A stretch of 64,000 nucleotides of DNA. Origin: Cristatella mucedo (Eukaryota; Bryozoa; Phylactolaemata; Cristatellidae). A program made the position numbers and the translations under genes. The notes under the pieces were generated by a model that saw only the letters and a program-made list of their open reading frames with translations, ran no database searches and was not told the origin of the DNA. Each line of letters opens with the position of its first letter. Within the stretch, counting starts at the first letter, position 1. The stretch lies in NCBI GenBank assembly GCA_009760855.2, contig WPIO01000137.1:934001-998000 (forward strand). Direction: 5' to 3'. This document shows positions 43,152 to 54,438 of the stretch, one piece after another.

Positions 43152-43373
43152 CTCGCTGGTTCTTCCCAGCGATGCTGGCATTACTTTCACGACCTCGTGA
43201 CAGGTAGCTGCGTCAAGGTCACGGGAAGTATGGGTAGACCCACATAGGCCACTTTTATATCGCTAAAACTGAGTTTTTACCTGCTGTCGTTCCTTCTCGC
43301 AGTGGACGATTATGAATATCTTATTGCAGCACTCTAAAATATGCAACGTCATGGGTCTGGCAGTACAAGCGCC

Positions 43374-43970
43374 TTACCTCCATATCCCAGCTATGCTACT
43401 GAGCCGGCGGAGCAGTGCTAAACACGCTGGGCAGGCCGACCGTAGGGCCAAGTGGTCCTTGCGTCGTCGCATCGTTCTTAATGCTGCAGCTGACGAGTAA
43501 GAATTCCACAGCCTTGTAGCGAGCTCCCGTGCAGCGATTGGCAGGGAGCAGTCAAGTCGACCAGCGTCCAGCCGCCGATTCAGCGTTTTGAGCTTGAGAA
43601 AAACGAGCGGAGTAGTACGATCAGACGACTCTAGCCGACGCTTACGCGAACCTGCATTCGTCGCTTGAAGTTGCTTACGAATTCGCCTCACACGGTTCTC
43701 GTTCGCTGGTTCTGTCAGCTTCGCAGGCCTCAGTCGCTTTAAAGCATTTCTGCGCCTGAGCGGGCGTTGAAGTCGCGGCAGCCGCGTCCGCAACCGCTCC
43801 GCAAAACAAATTTTTCTCATTCCTTTGCTCAACTGTTGGTTCCACTCTTTGTCTCTCACTTTATTTCTATAGGCCAAGTGACAACACAATGAGAAGCTGG
43901 TCCGTTCTGTGCAGCTTCTATTCATCATCATCTCTGTGTATACGCTGACGTGCCACCAGAGATTCAGCAA
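43374..43970 (-). CDS. unsupported 198-codon open frame
   Basis: This is an uninterrupted minus-strand frame. The product is very basic, rich in Arg and Leu, with no signal peptide, membrane segment or motif I recognise. A frame this long is unusual for the surrounding DNA, but composition could explain it because the segment is GC-rich. I list it only as a candidate. Confidence 0.12.
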   Translation of the reverse strand: MLNLWWHVSVYTEMMMNRSCTERTSFSLCCHLAYRNKVRDKEWNQQLSKGMRKICFAERLRTRLPRLQRPLRRRNALKRLRPAKLTEPANENRVRRIRKQLQATNAGSRKRRLESSDRTTPLVFLKLKTLNRRLDAGRLDCSLPIAARELATRLWNSYSSAAALRTMRRRKDHLALRSACPACLALLRRLSSIAGIWR

Positions 43971-44129
43971 TTTTAGAAGTTCAAATGCAAATCCTTAACT
44001 AAAAAAAAATCCTACGCATTTTTTATTTTGAAAAGAAAGATGGACTCTCTGCCCAGCGCACGTCTAGTCGATTAGGCCTATATTATGCACAATTTGACGG
44101 CGACACGTGGCGGTGGCCTGTTGCTCAGT

Positions 44130-45025
44130 AACTGGGAAGGCTAACGCTCAACATCGGCTCCATCAGCATATTTACTGTGGGATCTGCACGAAATCTAGAT
44201 ATCCGTTTCAAAAGTGAACTTTCACTCGACGACCACATCAGCAATACAAACGAATCTGCCTGCTGTCAGCTAAAAGACTTCGCTGAAATTTATGCATGCT
44301 TAGACCGGGATACCACATTAAAATTTGTTCAAGGATTTGCGATATCCGGTCCTGACTTCAGTAACTCACTGCTTGTTGGTCTACCAGGCTGTGCAATCAG
44401 GCACTTGTAAATCATGCAAAACTCTGCAGCTAGGTTTTTCCATCATGAGCGTGGCAGTTTCTATAGCACAGCACTTCTCCCCTGCCAGCAATAGTCAAGC
44501 AGGGTATCGACTTCAGGGTTTTTTCATTCAGTTTTAGGTATATTTATTTATATAAGTATATATTTTTGTATTTATTTATTAATGCATTTATATTTCAAGG
44601 CTTCAGTGAACTTATCAGAGCTGCCTATTACCAAGCTGGGCGTGGTACCACCAGCTTGTATGACTTAAATCGTTTAGTTATGCCTCGCACGGACGCAAAA
44701 TCTTTTGTAGGGCGTACCTTAAGATTCTTCCAACGCCTCAAGCTCGCCCCAATCGATTAACGTCATGACCAACCCTTCCTTGGTGACATTACAAAAAAGT
44801 AAACATGTAGCAGTTTATCATAGTGCTTAATGGTTCGTTGTGTTCTGTTTTTCATGTTTATATTAGATGAAGCTGTGCGACTAACAGTGCAAGTTAACCC
44901 TAAGCTTGTCACTTCTAACCACATCATGCTTTTGGACCTAGTGCATATTACCACTGATAATTGGATCATGCTTCCTTTACAGCGAAAGTAAAGTGACCAG
45001 AGAGTGGTTAGGTTTTTAGAGGGGT
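44130..45025 (+). mobile_element. old L2-like LINE 3' part with small AT-rich insert
   Basis: Homology begins at GGGAAGGCTAACGCTCAACATCGG. It includes ELSLDDHISNT and DRDTTLKFVQGFAISGPDFSNSLL (44177-44410), then remnants of the C-terminal block and a diverged 3' UTR to about 45025. An AT-rich stretch at about 44535-44600 without a counterpart in other copies interrupts the coding remnant. Confidence 0.8.
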
Positions 45026-46185
45026 CCACACGAATTTGCTAACATTAGTTTTTTATTAGTTTGATTGCTATTGGCCCGACGCTGTTTGCTTTGTCGTGAT
45101 GCATAATTGCTAACTCTCTAGTAGGAATTGCTTGAATGCATGCTGCAACCATCGCTGATATATGTTTCTCTAATGCTGAAGCGGCTGATATAAGCAGTGT
45201 ACACGTGCAGTGCAAATGAGCAAAGCCTGTTTCTCCTGGAATGTTTTCATGGAACCTCGTTGAGGCAGGCAGTGCAGGCATCGTAACTTGGTAGATGAAT
45301 GAGCCAAAGCACGTAGGTCTTGCAATACATTCCCTCAGCTGCATATCAAGATACCTGAGCGTGTATTCGAGCCGTAGATCCAGGTGAAGGCTAGGCACCC
45401 TGCCAGCACAGCATATCCAATAGCTCTGGCTGCTAGGAAGCCCCAGGCTGTATTTTTCTAGTTTTTATCATCTCAGATCTAACCCAATTCGCCGCAAAAC
45501 TTGTATAAGATTACACGAGGTTGATCACAGGTTTTCCTAAGGCAGGCCTACGAGGAATCCACGTCTACGTGGCTGCCTAACGTTGGGGCTTAATCAGAGT
45601 AATTTTGAATAGACTGCACTTTAAAAAAATTAATCAGCTGGCTAACAACCTAACATTAGGAGATTTTATGGTGGTTTTCCTAGCTATTACTCTTGTGAGC
45701 TTGTCTTTTAACCTGTCACGATTCATTCTTGTTCTTCTTGGACGCTTATATAACTTGAAAATAAGGCTACTCAGGCTTTGACAGTGCATTGCCCAGATAG
45801 ATAGGTTTAAATGCGTCAAAATATATCTGTAATAAATTAAATGAAGAAATCAGAGAGATGCAAATTAAGCCACGGCCTTCAACAGGGTGTTTTTTTTGGC
45901 AAAGGCTCGATCATTGCCGCTACGGTAGTCTTGGAGCTCATGAATGAATGGACATCGGGAAAGGGCTGCGGTTACATCCTAAATCAGGAAAATAGGGGCC
46001 GAAACGATACAATAATGTCGATAATGATTCAACTGTTAGCCACACTTCATAACAAATGCAAATAAAAGAGACATACACTAAGTGATGTATATATTTATTG
46101 GTACATATTTATAATACCTGTATAAACAGAATATATAAATGTGAATACGCATTATAGTGTCTGCCTATGTGTTTGCTATGTTTTG
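45026..46185. other. no gene seen
   Basis: Unique sequence. A 117-codon minus frame (45045-45398) has no recognisable family. Confidence 0.35.
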
Positions 46186-46300
46186 GTGTGTGTGTGTGTG
46201 TGTGTGTGTGAGTGTGTGCGCGCGTGTGTGTGTGTGCGTGTGTGTGTGTGTGTGTGTGCGTGTGTGTGCGTGTGCGTGTGTGTGTGTGTGTGTGCGTGTG
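46186..46300 (+). repeat. (GT)n microsatellite
   Basis: About 115 bp of GT repeats with interspersed GC steps. Confidence 0.97.
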
Positions 46301-48331
46301 TTTAAGCAGTGAAGCCCGGATAGGAGAAACCGAGGACAGAAGCTCCGAGGGCCCGAGGTTTCAAGCCCAAGCTGCTTATCCACGATTAAGCCCTTAGAGG
46401 CAGGCCACACCTCAGGCCTCAACATATTAGGAATAAGTAAACCAGATACAGAAGAAAACTCGAGGAAGCAATAAGAATTGATGCTGCAGCACATGGTACC
46501 GGAAACGGACTGTTCAGAGCAAGCAGCCGGAGAAAAGATTTGATTGTTTTCAGGGAAGTTAGAGAGCAAGTGAAACAGCTCAGGGGCCGATGAAACGGGA
46601 GCTACATTGGAAAAGTCTTAAAACTAGATGAAGCCACGGCTTATACTACTTAGGTCAACGGCGCGTTACGAAATCTCTCCGACGCTTCGGAATCACTAAG
46701 TAAAAAACTTTCTCTAATTTATATGCGTAACTTCTTCAGTCATTATATCCTTTGTAGGGCAATGATCATCGCTAAGTGATTCGGTCCGTTCTTAAGGCAA
46801 ACAAATCTTGCAACCAGGTCTTCACGTACAAGGCTACAATATCGGTTTAGCCGCGAGGCACTGAAGAATTTTGAATGGCATCATATCGTGACTTCAAATT
46901 ATTAGAACTAACACTTACTCAATGTGTATCTGACGGCAGCTCTTTAATAATTTACCTCTACATTTTCTCTTCCAGATTAAGCTCAAGTGTTCAACAGTGC
47001 AGAAAGCGAATATGCAGCCTTAATCTAACGTCCAAGATGACTAGACGCAGTAAAACTTTTATAAAGCAGCCTATCTCAAACCTACTTCTCATTGCACCAG
47101 ATCTATCCGCATGCATGCTACTAAATGTGCTGAAGTGAATTTTTTTTATTACTAATTGAAGTTATTCCTTTGTAGTACTTGCACAATGCCCGTGGAGATA
47201 AATATTTGTATTAGCCGCATAAATCACCAGCCAATTAACTTGACTTGACTTGTTTAAAAATACTCAAATCGCCAACAAAAATATTTAGTTCTTGCAGTTC
47301 TCGCGATAGGCCATGAAAACGGACGTATTATTGTTATTGCTGCTATTATCATGCCAAATGTATTACGTTACCAAAACTGGCTTTCTCCAAGTATTTTAGA
47401 ACTTTTTCGAGAGTAATTCCCTAACCTAGCTCTATCAGAGCACATGAAGTAACTACGGCAAGGCGAATTCGCTAGAATCCCTGACAGGGCTGGGGCAAAA
47501 ATTCTTTTTAACCGACCAGAAATGATACTATTTTATCGGATCGATGTCTTCAGCAATTTTAGCAATCATATTAATTTCCTGGCAGTGAGTTGTCAAGTAC
47601 AGATTTGCAGATTTCCTAAAATAAGACCCTCATCGTCACCTTTTTCCGATACACTTGTTCTTGCTATGACTTAACTAGAGTACTCAAACGTAGTTTTTTT
47701 TATTATTTTTAAAATACAGTAGTATTTTCTAGATTTAAATATACCATTAGGGCAGAAGTGCTTATGCTACTCTCTAAGCAAATCATCCCACTCAAGAGAA
47801 AGGAATCGGGTAGCACGACATGATCTAATGCCGAGATTATCTTATGCCACTTTCACACCGAGGAGTGATATGAGCAGCACAAAGATAGTAGTCAAAGAAG
47901 GCCTCTAATTACCATCCATGATAGAAGTGACTGGTGCGAAGCAACAGCTCAACGTGGTGCAATGACGCTGACCCTGATTTCATATACTATTCTCGAAAAA
48001 GCCGAGCTCTCAGCTTTTGTCTGCTCAAAAGCTGAAATAGTACTAATGGTATTAGTATAGTAATAGTAATAGTACTAATAGTAGTAATAGTATTGAAAAA
48101 CTACTAAAAGTGCTAAAAGTACTAGCGGGTCTGCTGAATCAACTTTGATGCTATTACCAAATCCAAACAGACCAAGCCTATAACATTTGTATTTGCATTT
48201 AATGAATTACTTAGTCAAGCTGACAGAATATCGCTGCCTTTGTAACGAAACTTGGCATCTGCGAGAATGGTACATCACTTTAAACACTTGCTAGGGAATC
48301 AAGAACCTTAATCAGAAAACTTTAGTACAGC
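46301..48331. other. no gene seen
   Basis: Two kb of AT-rich unique sequence. An AGTAAT-like low-complexity stretch lies at about 48035-48120. No coding evidence. Confidence 0.4.
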
Positions 48332-48577
48332 AAGTGAAGAACTCGCCTCCTGACATAGAGCACTCTAACGTGCTTTCGTGTTCGTTGCAGAATTCTTCCG
48401 AAGACCGAAGTTCTTGCAAACATCGTATACGGAAACGATACAGCTAAGACCTGTTTAAAGTTATTGTGATTGTTATTTGACCGTAGCGCCTAAAAAATTA
48501 CGTGCTTATAAACATTTAAACGCTTATCGCTTGGGGCTGCTGGGTCTCCCACGCTTGCTGCTGCCTTAGCTGCGCCG

Positions 48578-49796
48578 GTGGCTATAAACCTGCTCATTAG
48601 TTATGATCGTCAGCAGCTGCTATCGCTTCATCATCGTGCATCAAATGCATTCCTAGATATTAATGTTGTTGCTAAGATTCATGAAACATGCATTAACAAA
48701 AGAAAAGCACCCCCTAGCCGCCACAGTGGCCGGAACCGCCAGCTCAGACGCCTCGCTTTGGGCAGGAACTGTGAGCTGAGTACCCGCTCGTTTGGTATTC
48801 CTAGCATCGTCTCGAACCGCTCAGCACTCTCCCCCACATGCATCACTGTAAATCTTGCTAACTTAGTTGTCATCAGGCTTGTTGTAACTCCATCGGTCAG
48901 ACTTAATGCTTGCCTTTGGAATCCTCACTCAATGTGCAATAAACCTGTGGTAATAAGCGACCTCATTTCTGAAAATGGTATCGACCTGCTTGCCCTAACT
49001 GAAACTTGGCTGAAATCGATAAACTGCCCGACAATTAAAGACTCAACTCCATCTGCTTTCTCGTTCTTTCACGCCCCTCAATCAATCAAAACTGGAGGTG
49101 GGGTTGCTATTATCAAGAGCTCGAATTTCAACTTCAAGCCATTCACAGTAGCCTCGAAGCAGTCTTTTGAATCAATTGTCTTGGTCTCACCCGAAAACAA
49201 GCTACCGATAGTTGCAGTACTCTTATCACCCACCAGGTACCAAATCCTCCTTTATCTCAGATTTTTCCGATCTCATTTTGATTCTGTGTGCAAGAAATCG
49301 ATTCTTCCTCGTTATGGGTGATTTCAACGTTCACTTTGATAACTTATCTGAAGCTTTCAGCACTGAATGTCGTGCATTGGCTGACTCATTGTCTCTTGTG
49401 GCTCATGTGCATGGCCCTACCCACATCAAGGGTCAGACACTCGACCAGATTTTCTCATACAACTGCACTTTGTCATCATCAATTACTACCAAATCCTTCT
49501 TATCTGACCACATGCAGATCTCATTCAATCTACAGTGTGTGCCCACATCCTCGTCTAAAATAACCTGCGAATCACGAAACCTCAAGACCCTTGACATCGA
49601 TGCTCTCCGTGAGAGAATATCTGCTTCGCCTCTGCTGCTCAGTCCTCCATCCGATCTGTCATCATTGGTAGATAGCTACAACACGACACTAGCTGACACG
49701 CTCGACCAGTTTGCACCTCTGACAAAGCTCACTGTGCGCTCCCGCACAGACGGCACATGGTTGACCACAGACATTAAACTAGCCAGGTCTACTTAA
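48578..49796 (+). pseudogene. LINE APE-type endonuclease region (two frames)
   Basis: Frame 1 (48578-49321) carries LNACLWNPHSMCNKPVV and LLALTETWLKS, with the Asn and Glu positions of the endonuclease active site. Frame 2 (49212-49796) carries MGDFNVHFD and LSDHMQISF. The switch near 49220 is a small indel next to a sequence encoding PGTKSSF. Similarity to the minus copy continues upstream of 48578 in frame, so the real start may lie earlier or use a non-standard context. Confidence 0.9.
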
Positions 49797-49803
49797 CGAA
49801 AGC

Positions 49804-51744
49804 TTGAAAAAGCTTGAAAAAGCGTACAAAAGATCCGGACTAACTGTCCATCGACAGGCATATGAAGAATACTGTAAGTCGTACCAATCGATCCTAGCAA
49901 AGGCCAAGTCTAGCTTCTATAGAAACATTGTTGAAGCACAGATGCACAATCTAAAAATGCTGATGTCGACAATAAACGATCTCCTCAACCGTTCCCAGAT
50001 TAGCTCCTTACCTGATGATTCATGTGATGGTCTAGCCGATCGCTTCTCTCAATTCTTTGCCCAGAAGATAGTCAAGATCAGGGAATCCATCCCTGCGACG
50101 ACAACCTCCCCACTAGAATGCTGTTCCTCGGTTCCTGCTTGCCCCTCAATGTCTGCATTTAAGCAGGTCACTAGTGATCTAGTCCTAAAGTTCGTATCAG
50201 AATCAAAGAAGACAACAAGTCAGCTGGACCCTATTCCCACTGTCCTGCTCCTACGTTGCATTGATCTGCTGCTGCCATGCATAACTAACATCATTAATAT
50301 GTCATTAGCCTCAGGTCATGTCCCTGCACCTTTCAAAAAAGCTGTAGTCAGGCCTCTTCTCAAGAAAGCAACACTAGACCAAGAGAACTTGAGCAACTAC
50401 CGCCCAGTTTCCTTTCTACCATTCCTATTAAAGACACTAGAACGGGTCGTGGCAGACCAGCTGAACTCATATATCGAAACCTCACACCTTGCTAGTAAGT
50501 TCCAGTCTGGCTTTAGAGCTAATAATTCCACAGAGTCAGCATTGCTTAGGGTATACAATGACCTACTTAGGAATGCAGACATGGGTGGAGTGTTTCTGCT
50601 TGTTTTGCTCGATCTTTCGGCAGCTTTTGACACCATCGATCACAAAGTTTTTCTAGAGCGCCTCTTATCTCGCCTGGGCATCACTGGCACTGCTCTGCAG
50701 TGGTTCAGGTCCTACCTCAGTGGGAGACTTCAGAGTATTGACATGAATGGACAAAGATCATCTGAAGTACCTCTGAAATATGGAGTACCTCAGGGCTCCG
50801 TTCTACGTCCGGTTCTTTTCACGGTTTACATTCTCCCTCTTGCTGATGTGATCACTAAGCACAATCTAGGCTTTCACAGCTGTGGGGATGACACTCAGTT
50901 GTACCTTTGCTTCGATCCCTCCCAGCATTCGAGCACCTCCAATTCTCTAAACTCACTTGCTGCATGCATTGATGACATCTGCACATGGATGGCAGCAAAT
51001 TATCTAAAACTAAACGGTGACAAAACTAACGTACTAGTTATGGGGAAACCCAGTGTGATTCAGAGATTGGAAAGGCTGTCTTTCAAAATTGGCTCTGCCA
51101 GCATTTCTCCTGTCGAATCAGCTCGAAACCTAGGTGTCATATTCCAAAGCGACCTCTTGTTAGCCGACCTTATCAGCTCCACAGTCAAATCTGCCTATTT
51201 TCAGCTTCATAACATTGCTAAAATTCGGGCTTGTTTAGATAAGGATACCACTTCTAAATTGGTCCATGCATTCGTGACATCTTGTCTCGACTTCTGCAAC
51301 TCACTGCTTACTGGCCTACCAGCATGTGCGATCAGGCGATAGCAGCTGGTGCAAAACTCTGCAGCTAGGCTTGTCTGTCGTGAGAGTCGCAGTTGCCACA
51401 TTACTCCACTTCTCGCCGACCTGCACTGGCAAACAGTCAAGCAACGGATTGACTTCAAGGTTTTGTCGCTCACTTTTAGGTCCCTTCATTCTATGGGTCC
51501 AGCCTACCTCTCCGACATACTCCCCCATCAGGCCAAGCATCGTACCACCCGCTTTTCGGAATCGAACAGTCTACAAATACCTGGTACAAACCTTAAATCC
51601 TTTGGAGACCGTGCATCTAGTTCGCATGCTCCCAAAGCCTGGAACTCCCTCCCGACCTGCGTCAGAACATCCCCTGACCTGATCATATTTGAAAGGAACT
51701 TGAAAACACACCTATTTAGGACAGCATTTAGTGGGTCCCTGTGA
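49804..51744 (+). pseudogene. LINE reverse transcriptase and C-terminal region with one stop
   Basis: This frame runs from KLEKAYKRSGLTVHRQAY through NYRPVSFLPFLLKTLERVV, motif [14 protein letters not shown], motif B GVPQGSVLRPVLF, motif C (GDDTQLYLCFD), LHNIAKIRACLDKDTTSK and GDRASSSHAPKAWNSLP to the end at 51744. A TAG at 51340-51342 interrupts it where other copies have TTG. Two changes weaken it further: Tyr-Ala before the Asp pair has become Cys-Gly, and the usual Gly after SVL is Arg. Confidence 0.93.
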
Positions 51745-51908
51745 TTCGCCCTTCACGTGCTTTTGCATGCTGACAATGTGCATGCAGCTTCAACGACATT
51801 TGCATGCTGACCCTGTGCATGTCACCCCTAACCATGTTATTTATTTTGTTTGTTTTTCAAGCATGATTTTACTTACCATTCAATTGCATTTCCCTTTGCA
51901 GCAAATGT

Positions 51909-51948
51909 AAAGCGCCTGGAAAGAGATTAAGTTATCTGAGGGTGCTTT
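51909..51948 (+). other. conserved 3'-terminal hairpin of the LINE family
   Basis: Arms AAAGCGCC and GGTGCTTT pair around an inner AGAGA/TTATCT-like stem and a small loop. The same structure occurs with better pairing at 62041-62080 and 487-525. In L2/CR1-type elements the 3' end is recognised by the element's own reverse transcriptase, so this is the probable recognition site; that role is inferred. Confidence 0.7.
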
Positions 51949-52460
51949 ATCAAGTACTTTATTATTATTATCATTAAGTGAAGCACTGTATTTAATTGGA
52001 AGGGGCAGTCCCATCACGACAAGTCAATATAATAGCCGTGCACTAGCTAAGAATAGTTGAGTTCGCCAGCTCGAGTAGCGTTCAGAGTGTGCCTCAAGAG
52101 GCACCGGATAGCCAACGGGTCGCAATCAATGTAGAATTTGGTGCCGAAGGCAGCATTCTGTTTAGCCAGCCACGGTAGATCCCCTATGCTAAGAATGCAT
52201 ATTCCCCTAACTATCTTGCCATGACAGATGTCTGTGCGGTAACCGTCCCACTTCACAGCTCGCGACGTTGGATACCGAGTTCGGCCATCTCTGAAGCCAC
52301 CTGGGGCATCGGGTCGCCTTGCCAAGGTTGCATAGAAGTGCTCATAAGGTGCCCACGTGTCCTCAAGCCAGTCGTACAAGCGACTGCCGAAGCCTTCTTC
52401 CACCATGGCGTATTCAACAAACTCCCGACTGAAAAACCCATAGCTCGTACCTTTGTAGAT

Positions 52461-53614
52461 AATAATAATAATAATAATAATAATTCACTTGATAAAGCGC
52501 CCTCAGAGAACTCAATCTCTCTCTAGGCGCTTTACATTTGCTGTAAAGTGAAATGCAATTGAATGGTAAGTAAAATCATGCTTGAAAAACAAACGAGATG
52601 AATAATATGGTTAGGGGTGATATGCACAGGGTCAGCATGCAAATGTGGTTAGTGGCAGCATGCACAGTGTCAACAAGCATAAGCACACCAAAGACGAATC
52701 ACAGGGACCCACTAAATGCTGTCCTAAATAGGTGTGTTTTTAGGTTCCTTTTAAATGTGGTCAGGTCAGGGGATGTTTTGACACAGGTCGGGAGGGAGTT
52801 CCAGGCTTTGGGAGCATATGAACTAAATGCACGGTCTCCAAAGGATTTAAGGTTTGTATGAGGTATTTCTAGGCTGGTGGATTCCGAGAAGCAGGTGGTA
52901 CGATGCTTGGCCTGATGGGGTAGTATATCTGACAGATAGGCTGGAGCCATAGAATGAAGGGACCTAAAAGAAAGCGACAAGAACTTGAAGTCAATCCGTT
53001 GGTTGACTGGTAGCCAGTGCAGGTCGGCGAGAAGTGGAGTAATGTGGCAACTTCGAAGCTCACGACAGACAAGCCTAGCTGCAGAGTTTTGCACAAGCTG
53101 CAATCGCCTGATCGCACATGCTGGTAGGCCAGTAAGCAGTGAGTTGCAGAAGTCGAGACGGGATGTCACGAATGCATGGACCAACTTAGACGTGGTATCC
53201 TTATCTAAACAAGCCCGAATTTTAGCAATGTTATGAACCTGAAAATAGGCAGATTTGACTGTGGAGCTGATATGGTCGTCTAACGAGAGGTCGCTTTGGA
53301 ATATGACACCTAGATTCCGAGCTGATTCGACAGGAGATATGCTGGCAGAGCCAATTTTGAGAGTCAGCCTTTCCAATCTCTGGATCACAACGGGTTTGCC
53401 CGTAACTAGTAAGTTAGTTTTATCAACGTTAAGTTTTAGAAAATTTGCTGCCATCCATGTGCGGATGTCATCAATGCATGCAGCTAGTGAGTTGAGAGAA
53501 TTTGAGGTGCTCGAAGGCTGGTAGGGATTAAATCAAAGGTACAACTGAGTGTCATCTGCATAGAAGTGAAAGCCTAGATTGTGCTTGGCAATCACGTCAG
53601 CAAGAGGCATCTAG
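52461..53614 (-). mobile_element. L2-like LINE inserted in GT14 pseudogene D
   Basis: This 5'-truncated minus-strand copy of about 1.15 kb has its AAT tail at the left. Its longest frame (53454-52699, 251 codons) is open from MAANFLKLNVDKTNLLV to the final LFRTAFSGSL. GTAGAT flanks it on both sides (52455-52460 and 53615-53620), a likely target duplication. The gene's TIYKGTSYGFF codons join when one copy and the insert are left out. LINE homology stops at 53607, leaving seven untemplated bases. Low divergence indicates a fairly recent event. Confidence 0.95.
52699..53454 (-). pseudogene. LINE C-terminal coding segment, open but truncated
   Basis: The 251-codon frame covers the region after the catalytic motif: LGVIFQSDLSLDDHISS, LHNIAKIRACLDKD-like (here VHNIAK), CRELRSCHITPLLADLHWLP and GDRAFSSYAPKAWNSLP. 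It lacks the endonuclease and the reverse transcriptase active site because of 5' truncation, so it cannot act on its own. Confidence 0.9.
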
Positions 53615-53819
53615 GTAGATCGTGACGTTGTCCGGCGGATCACCTTTTAAAATCCCAGAGGGTCGGCACCTTTGTATCCTAGCATTGTAACCGGGTTCCA
53701 TGGGTCAAAGGCTAATTCCCGCCAAACCCTGCCATACTTCGGCCACGCTGCCGCTCGCCATGCTGCCGAGCTAGGGTAAGACGAGCGGCCGTCAGGTTAA
53801 ACATATTTATATTAACGCA

Positions 53820-54438
53820 TGCGCCAACAACAACAGGTGAACTAAACAAGTCTACAGGGAGGGTCCTATACACAATACACTACAAGGGCGCAAGACGAAG
53901 CAGCAAGCGCGAACAAACGTGTTAGTTTGGGTCAGTCGGCTTCTGCAGTCCTGTCGTTGTACCGACTCCGAATCCAACAGTACGAGCGTACGCCGTCCAA
54001 AACCCGGCTGGCTGAGTAACTGCTTGGCTAGTCCGAGTCGACAGCTACCACGGTCGTGAGCTTCCACCGAAAGACGCCAACATACGGGAGCAGGGTCACG
54101 AACAGGCTACACGGGTAAGGCGCGACACGGGGAACGCGGAATGTACAAATCTCAACAACGAGCGAGCTATCCAGCTCCGCTCGGGCCTTCGGTACTCGTT
54201 CCCTTGCGTGTGTGGCAGCATCGCCGGAGCACGCCTGCACGAATCCAGGTGCATAACTCGGCGAGACCAGGAGCATCCAACACCACGACTTACTTGGCCA
54301 ACTTCCCGTACCCAAGAGCCCCGGTGACCTCACGTCACCGCATACATCCGGCCATGCCGTAGGGTCCGACCCCGGCCTAGCCGGTGACCCTAACCCTCAC
54401 TATAGCCGTCCGGTCCCAGCCAACCGAACCCAGCCTGG
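53820..54438 (-). repeat. unclassified interspersed repeat, about 0.6 kb, copy 2, inside GT14 pseudogene D
   Basis: This segment is colinear with 41701-42293 on the opposite strand. It forms the core of the second insert in the GT14 pseudogene, whose full extent is about 53706-54465. The extra 114 bp on the left and 27 bp on the right of the insert have no counterpart in copy 1. The junctions carry ACCGGGT and ACCCGGT, which could be inverted termini or chance. No transposase or reverse transcriptase is encoded. Confidence 0.75.

Larger units (their letters stand above)
48340..51975 (+). mobile_element. full-length L2-like LINE, 3.64 kb, with 8-bp target duplication
   Basis: AAGTGAAG occurs immediately before (48332-48339) and after (51976-51983) the element, which defines both ends. 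The order is a leader of about 240 nt, an APE-type endonuclease, a reverse transcriptase, a C-terminal domain, a 3' UTR with tandem units, a terminal hairpin (51909-51948) and an (ATT)n tail. No separate ORF1 is visible. Defects are a frame change near 49212-49320, another at about 49794-49804 where a 12-bp repeat AAAGCTTGAAAA adds to the confusion, a TAG at 51340-51342, and a catalytic motif reading CGDD in place of YADD. The copy is therefore dead but structurally complete. Confidence 0.97.
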
